From Rhizopus sp. PT2906 (Eukaryota; Mucoromycota; Mucoromycetes; Mucorales; Rhizopodaceae), in NCBI GenBank assembly GCA_025529335.1, contig JAMYHX010000142.1, forward strand, positions 1-64,000: DNA of 64,000 nucleotides, given 5' to 3'. Below the pieces are notes generated by a model. It was given only the letters and a program-made list of their open reading frames with translations. It had not been told where the DNA came from and did not search any database. Shown here one piece after another: positions 58,843 through 64,000 of this stretch (positions within the stretch are counted from its first letter, which is position 1; each line of letters opens with the position of its first letter). The position numbers were made by a program, and so were the translations under genes.

Positions 58843-59728
58843 TCAATCGCATACTGTATTATCTTCCGTATCAAAGAACTGGTTGTCATCTTCGTCAGTA
58901 GCATCGTCAATATCAATCAGCGTGTTGGAGAAATCAAATTGAGAGAGATGTTCACGGCGATAGTGATTTTCAAAGACAGCGGAAGAAGACCAGTTGCCCA
59001 TGGTGACAACATCATCTTTAGGAATACCTGATTTAAGGGCGAAAGATGAAGCGATGAACCGGAGAGAAACACGTGGTTCTGTTGTGGATATTTTAACAAG
59101 CTTACCGATCCAACGTTGAATAGTACGAGCACTGAGCAGCTTGAGCGGAGCGTAAGAGTGCAGAAACAGTGTATCAGGAGAGTCCGAAGGGCTGCTTGAA
59201 AATCGGCAAGATACATCGTATAACTTTTGGGTTGGAGCAGCTGTCGACTTGAAGGTGGGATTGATCGTTTGAAAGGCCAGAGTATTACGCATATTGTTGA
59301 CTTGTGAGGAGAGATTGAGCAATAAGGTGTGACAATCGGCTAAGATGGTTAAATATCTTTGAATGTTAGCATTCTCATTGTCCAAGCTGATTTCATGACT
59401 GAATATGTTAAGAGGACAAAAGATACCCGAGATCAAATATTGAACCCGATTGTAACAGTTGTTCGCGTGAATATGTCAGTATGATTGAACGGGCAAGAGA
59501 GATAACCGTTGACGGAACAAAGAGTTGAGAATTGAATACCAAGTTAAAATGAACACGCCAAATGGGTAACAGAGTGGAAACGATTCTAACGGCAAGAGGT
59601 AGTTCGTTTTCGGCGGAACAGAGAGAACAAAAGTTCGACGACACAACAACCACAATTTTATCTACGTCAAGACTGAGATAACTTGAGGAAGATTTAAATA
59701 TAGAAAGACAAAAGACAGAGACAAACAA
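58843..59728 (-). pseudogene. Tyrosine-recombinase-like (DIRS/Crypton-type) relic
   Basis: Two minus frames join at a frameshift near 59436. The upstream one reads LPLAVRIVSTLLPIWRVHFN. The downstream one reads LLSARTIQRWIGKLVKISTT, then RVSLRFIASSFALKSGIPKD and VVTMGNWSSSAVFENHYRRE. The last block matches the C-terminal part of tyrosine recombinases in DIRS/Crypton-like fungal elements, with the presumed nucleophile Tyr in FENHY and Arg in SLRF. The His expected two to three residues before the Arg is absent. Downstream of the stop lie inverted and direct short repeats that may be element ends. No reverse transcriptase is readable beside it. Confidence 0.5.
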
Positions 59729-60289
59729 AGAATTCGTCTATTCCTGAGAATTCAGATACTCAAAATACAATGAAAAAGAGGGCTCTATTATATTTTTTGA
59801 TATGGGCTAAATCCAGGTACGATCTGATTTGTTCTGTTACGGTTATGGTTAAAGCTGCGGTGCCTGGATTACGACAATGATCTGGATGATTACTAAGTGA
59901 CTCTAATTGGCTATTCTTATTGTAAAGACTATATTATTCTTCCCTGAACTTTGAGGCTGAACAAATTTCTAGTAGCATTCAAAGCAAGCATTTTTAATTA
60001 CGACGAGCTTTGCCATCGAGTTTAAACAATGAAAGAGGGAAAAAAGGCAAAAAAAAAACCCACATAGCTCACTACATACAGTCTTTTCAGAAAGTAAAGT
60101 CGCATTATTGCAATTTTATAATACAATTTATACAAAAAAGCGACAAGCCAGTGTGATATCCCTTTTTGGAAATAGTGTACTTCGGACAAGTCGGGTAAGT
60201 TTTTTTGGTCTATAGGCTCCGTGCCTATAGGCTTTTAAAATTATTTTTTTTTTTAGTTAATCCACTGCTTGTCTTCTTTTCTGTTGCAA
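59729..60289. other. Intergenic, upstream of tubulin cofactor A
   Basis: AT-rich. Near 59760 ACTCAAAATACAATGA weakly repeats the motif at 58793. A short palindrome CCTATAGGCACGGAGCCTATAG lies near 60211-60234 (opposed copies of CTATAGGC). No gene is seen. Confidence 0.45.
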
Positions 60290-60771
60290 ATGCCCATTAG
60301 TCAATTAAAAATAAAAACAAACGTTGTTAAACGGTAAAAAGAGAGAGTCTAATAATAATAAACAGTTGTATAACCTCATTTTTGTCACAGTATTCATAAA
60401 GAATATCTCAGTTATGAGAAGGAAGCTGAGCACCAACAAAAGCGTATTGACAAGCTCATTGCTGAAGGTGCAGATGAGGCCGACGTAAGAAAACAGGTAA
60501 ATAGAATATAGGATTAATAAATAAGCATATTAAATATGTATAAAAATAGAAAGAAGTTCTTGATGAAACATTTCAAATGATTCCAGACGTCAAAAAGAGA
60601 CTCGCAACAGCTTATCAAGACTTGCAAAATCAAATTGTCAGTAACCTTGAATGTAGTATTTGATGGAAGAGTAACTAATTCATTATTGTTTAGGAAAATG
60701 GTGAAAATACAGATCTTGATGAGTTACAAGAAGCTCAAAGCATCCTTTCCGAGATATCCACAGAAGTTTAA
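60290..60771 (+). CDS. TBCA: Tubulin-specific chaperone A (TBCA)
   Basis: Four exons give 104 residues: 60290-60333, 60391-60496, 60550-60636, 60694-60771. The chain reads MPISQLKIKTNVVKRIHKEY, LSYEKEAEHQQKRIDKLIAE, DEADVRKQKEVLDETFQMIP, DVKKRLATAYQDLQNQIENG. This is the three-helix bundle of cofactor A/Rbl2, which captures beta-tubulin before assembly. Length matches the family (about 105). The third donor is GTCAGT. Too short in each exon to appear as a long frame. The THOC5-like gene ends 79 bp downstream, tail to tail. Confidence 0.95.
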
Positions 60772-60850
60772 ATCGCATACCATTTGGAGGTCTTATTTTA
60801 CTAAATAAACCTTTTTCATCTGATAATATTATATATACACAAAACCCTAT

Positions 60851-61722
60851 TTATTCTCCTGTTGTATCCATTGCATCTACAGTTTCCACAGTCGGTTCTT
60901 GTTCCGTAACCATGTTTACTTTTTCTTCTGCCATCAAAGCTTCGACAACAGGACCGGTAGACTAGGTGTAGATGATATATCAGCCAGTAATTCCAAGATG
61001 ATCCTCTCTTTTATTATCTTTACCTCAACAAAGTCATCCAGTAGTTTATCAAACTGATCCACTTTTCTTTGCACCTTGATATTCTCTTTTATCAGTTGTA
61101 CCTTTCTTTGTTCAAGTGCCTCTTTTTGTTCTTTTAACCTAACGTCGTCTTAATAAAGGAACGCAATATGTATCTTTTTACTTACTCTGCTCGCACAACA
61201 AGTTCATATTTTAATCGATTGATCATCAATTGATGAGGATTATCTGAATCAATGAGATATTCTGGTCCTGCTTTTGATTGAAACTCTTCTATCGGTATAA
61301 GTTCAACATCCTGGTATACAGATCTTTATAAAATAAAGTTATAAATTATTCTTTATATAAAACCAATTGGCTTACCTAAATTCACGACATTGAACGATTT
61401 CTTCAAGAATGTGTCTCTTTTCATACATGACGTCTTGTAATTCAACTTGCTTTTTATCCATATGATCTTTAGCGTCTGATGTTGATTGTTTACTGTCCCG
61501 CATAGAAATGTATGAATTGGCTTGAAGATCTTTTAATCTATCGAGACAATTTTGGACTTGCTCGTACTCGTCAGCATTATAATCACCTAGAGTACCCTAC
61601 TCAATGTGAGTCTAAACTTCTTTATATAGAACACTAATTACATCTATCTTCTTTTGCATATAACTTGTCAAGATGGCCTCAAGTTCTTTTGATGCAATTT
61701 CAATTGAATCTATTGTAGGCAT
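60851..61722 (-). CDS. THOC5: THO complex subunit 5-like protein
   Basis: Five exons give 221 residues: 61722-61642, 61596-61376, 61323-61186, 61138-61024, 60961-60851. The coiled-coil core reads KKQVELQDVMYEKRHILEEI, VQCREF, then VYQDVELIPIEEF, NPHQLMINRLKYELVVRAEL and KEQKEALEQRKVQLIKENIK. The block LxxLxYEKxHLxxEIxxCxxF followed by L(I/V)xxEEF and (D)PHxLxxxRLxxEL is diagnostic of THOC5/Fmip. The protein covers only the N-terminal coiled-coil of animal THOC5, which is about 680 residues. It would pair with the THO2 scaffold encoded 30 kb away. Splice acceptors were chosen by phase; the exon 4 acceptor GACGTTAG is the least certain. Confidence 0.85.
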
Positions 61723-61835
61723 TTTGTTAAAGACCAAAAGAAAAGGAAATTGTTATTTCCGCCTTCAAATGAGTGTTTTTTCTCAATTTTTTATTTTATT
61801 TGCTTTTATGCACACAAATACGAGATTTTTTTTTT

Positions 61836-63263
61836 TTACTCTCGTACGTGTGAAAGTTCAACAGCAAAACCAACGGCAACCTTGGCAAATTCCTTCATGT
61901 GGTCAAAAGAGAGATTTTCAATAACATCTCTTGTTGTATGGATATAAGGATTTGAATTGTCAAATTCACTTTCAATAGTGAAAGCAGAAGGGAATCCAAG
62001 TTTGCGCCAAGAAGCGTGATCTAGAGTGGTATTGAGTAACATTGAACAATTGATTCTAATAGATCTTACCACTGCATGCATAGCCGCATTCTGTCAAACT
62101 GTAAGGGATTGCAGCATAGGTATCAACCAAAGCTTTTAAGAAATCAGTCAACTATAAACAATTAGTAACAAATATATACATTTTAAAGTATGGTTACTTT
62201 TTCATCCACATGGTCCGTAACGATGCCAATGACTTCCTTATCCTTATTTTTTCCAATGAATCCTGTCATGTCATTCTGTAACATAGCAACAACTCTCTTT
62301 CCTTCTTGGTAATACTTGTCAGCTACATCTTGACTGCCCAATAAACCAGCTTCTTCACCACTATACCAATGGAATTCAACAGGTCTTTCGGGCTTGAAAC
62401 CATTGTGAACAAGACTGCGGAATGCTTCCAAGATAGTGACGGTGCCACTGCCATCATCCTAAGGAATGATGTGTCATTATCTTGACTTTCTTTTTTATAT
62501 GTAACTTACGTCAGCACCGGGTGAACGACCGAAGGAAGGAAGCCACATGTTGACAGAGTCTTGATGAGCGCCAATGATGACAACTTCATTTTCAAGGTCC
62601 TTGATGGAGCCTTCGAATCGAGCAATAATGGAGAATTGGTCCCACTAGTTTATGTTTAGCAATGATTAGTGTAACAAAGATAAGTCTTACGGAGTGTTCA
62701 AATTCCTTGACGGACACATGATCATTGCCTGATGCAATATCCCTAATTTGTTGTATCAACCAGCGGCATGACTCAGCGCCGTATTTGGACTTGTAGTATC
62801 TGTTTCGGAAACTGGTAAAGTGTGTCAACACGGTTTCCATAGTATCAGTTGTCAAATTGCCAATAAAAGGCTCGGCCTCTTGTTGGTAGATAGCCTTGGT
62901 AGGGATGGCTATATGCGAAATTAGTTTTCTTTCCAAGACTTTTATATAAACATACCGGGTGTCTCAACAGCAAAAGACGTAATTGGGGTGTTAGGATGGT
63001 CTGTGATATCCATAAACTTGATACCAGCACGAAGTAAAGCTGACTTATCACTTTCGGTCATCCATTTAGGAGGAACGTCATCACTATTGTCAAGTATGAG
63101 TAATGCTTCACACAGATGAATTAATAAGTTACTACCTATATTGTATCAATCTGCGCTGAGGTTCAGGAACATCAAAAATTCTAATTTGGTCAATCAAGGG
63201 GCTTGCATTTACAAGAGCAGCAAGAGCAGAGAGAGATAAGAAGGATAAAGATATGAGCTTCAT
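61836..63263 (-). CDS. Secreted M28 aminopeptidase (leucine aminopeptidase type)
   Basis: Seven exons give 378 residues: 63263-63136, 63083-62956, 62908-62691, 62644-62510, 62458-62198, 62151-62070, 62020-61836. A signal peptide (MKLISLSFLSLSALAALVNA) and propeptide precede the zinc peptidase domain. Metal and catalytic residues are visible: His and Asp in GAHQDS, bridging Asp in PGADDDGSGT, catalytic Glu pair in WYSGEEAGLLGS, Asp in LQNDMTGF, and His in NPYIHTTRD. This is the M28E/Lap1 pattern of fungal extracellular leucine aminopeptidases. The last intron falls before DHASWRKLGFPS. It lies 113 bp upstream of the THOC5-like gene on the same strand. Confidence 0.93.
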
Positions 63264-64000
63264 GTTTGTTTTTACGAAAAAAAAAAAAGAAAAGAGTAAT
63301 ATGAAAAGATGCAGGAAAAAGATTGTGAAAAAATGTCGCCATTTCAAAATATCGTATAATCGCTTTTGATACTTTTTGCCTTAATTGGAAACTGTATCCA
63401 AACTATGTCGAAGTCGAAGCAACCACAGGCAGAACCTTCTGCTGCTAAGTCTGAAATAACTCGCCTCCAACAATAAAACACCTCTCTCTGTGGGCGTTTA
63501 ACTAAATCTTCCCCTGTCACTGAGTTGGCCGGTCCAGTCCCTCCACTGTTACCCGTCCACATGAATCACCTGGCAGCATTGACTCTCTTAGAAACAACCT
63601 TTCTCTCCAGACCCTAAGCGTCCTCCGCCAGCCAAGATTGTAAGTTCTAATAACATGAAACCTCTTTCAAGCCAAGCTGCCGCTCTTCTACATTTTGCCC
63701 TTTCTCTTCAAATCAAGGTTTCAAATACCTTTATGTTCCTGTCCCAATCAGCCAACTACAGCGTCTGCATACCAACAGCAGTAATGTCATCAACATGTAT
63801 TATTTGAGCCACCACATTATTATCGTATTCGCAACGACTGTGGGTCAGAGTTCCATTCACAGCTATCTGTATCTACATTTATTAAACTACAGTTTTCATA
63901 CTTTAAATGAAAATAAAAATGAGACATTGAGATTTAAGATGATGTTAATTTTTTTTTTTTTTGGACAAATAAAAGTCGATAATTTACCTGCATCAGGGTT
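63264..64000. other. Promoter of the aminopeptidase gene and a possible retroelement ORF1 scrap
   Basis: From 63405 a plus frame starts MSKSKQPQAEPSAAKSEITR and stops after 23 codons at TAA; the same frame continues open (SSPVTELAGPVPPLLPVHMN) to a second stop near 63617. The block to about 63800 is clearly more GC- and C-rich than its flanks. Such openings occur in Mucorales LINE ORF1 proteins as I recall, but no zinc knuckle is visible, so this is a guess. The rest is AT-rich. Confidence 0.25.

Noticed and set aside
1..64000. tRNA, rRNA or snRNA genes
   Set aside because: I looked for T-arm GTTCGA contexts with matching acceptor stems and found none convincing; a tRNAscan/Infernal run would settle it.

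Overview
The window looks like nuclear DNA of a Mucoromycota fungus, most likely Mucorales. It is AT-rich with gene-dense blocks, genes carry many short (about 45-75 nt) GT-AG introns, and the L-lactate dehydrogenase closely resembles the Rhizopus LDH type as I remember it. The mobile-element relics (Fanzor/TnpB-like, Tc1-like, LINE-like, tyrosine-recombinase-like) also fit Mucorales. Species cannot be fixed from sequence alone. Exon joins were worked out by hand from splice sites, reading phase and family similarity; no alignment was run.

Layout. 0-10 kb is a repeat-rich zone: a decayed Fanzor/TnpB-like gene with its right end, a small C2H2 zinc-finger gene, two copies of a 410-bp MITE flanking a broken gene, lactate dehydrogenase, a LINE tail, a chimeric Tc1-like relic and a 275-bp inverted-repeat element. 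10.9-26 kb holds a BRO1-domain protein, a CaM-kinase-like kinase, a small WWE-like protein, a PCL-type cyclin with a solo Fanzor right end just upstream, the SNARE BET1, a GH16 glucanase-like protein, a tail-anchored unknown, CKS1 and a membrane unknown. 26-35.5 kb is an RNA and ribosome block: THO2, CWC22 and divergent ribosomal protein genes eL21/uS4. 36-38 kb is a Frizzled-like seven-TM receptor. 38-44.7 kb is nearly gene-free with a MITE and a retroelement scrap. 44.7-55.5 kb holds a homeodomain factor, NOM1/SGD1, a GH18 chitinase, an HbrB/Bit61 TORC2 subunit and a CIA30 complex I assembly factor. 55.5-60 kb is repeat-rich and has a tyrosine-recombinase relic. 60-63.3 kb holds tubulin cofactor A, a THOC5-like subunit and an M28 aminopeptidase, followed by a possible retroelement scrap.

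Functional links. THO2 and the THOC5-like gene encode two subunits of the same mRNA-export complex 30 kb apart, with CWC22 next to THO2. BET1 and BRO1 act in membrane traffic. GH16 and chitinase act on wall polymers. Cyclin, CKS1 and the kinase point to signalling and cell cycle. These are housekeeping genes, not an operon-like system. The most unusual signal is the 149-bp module at the Fanzor relic's 3' end, repeated alone in front of the cyclin gene; it sits where a Fanzor guide RNA would be encoded.
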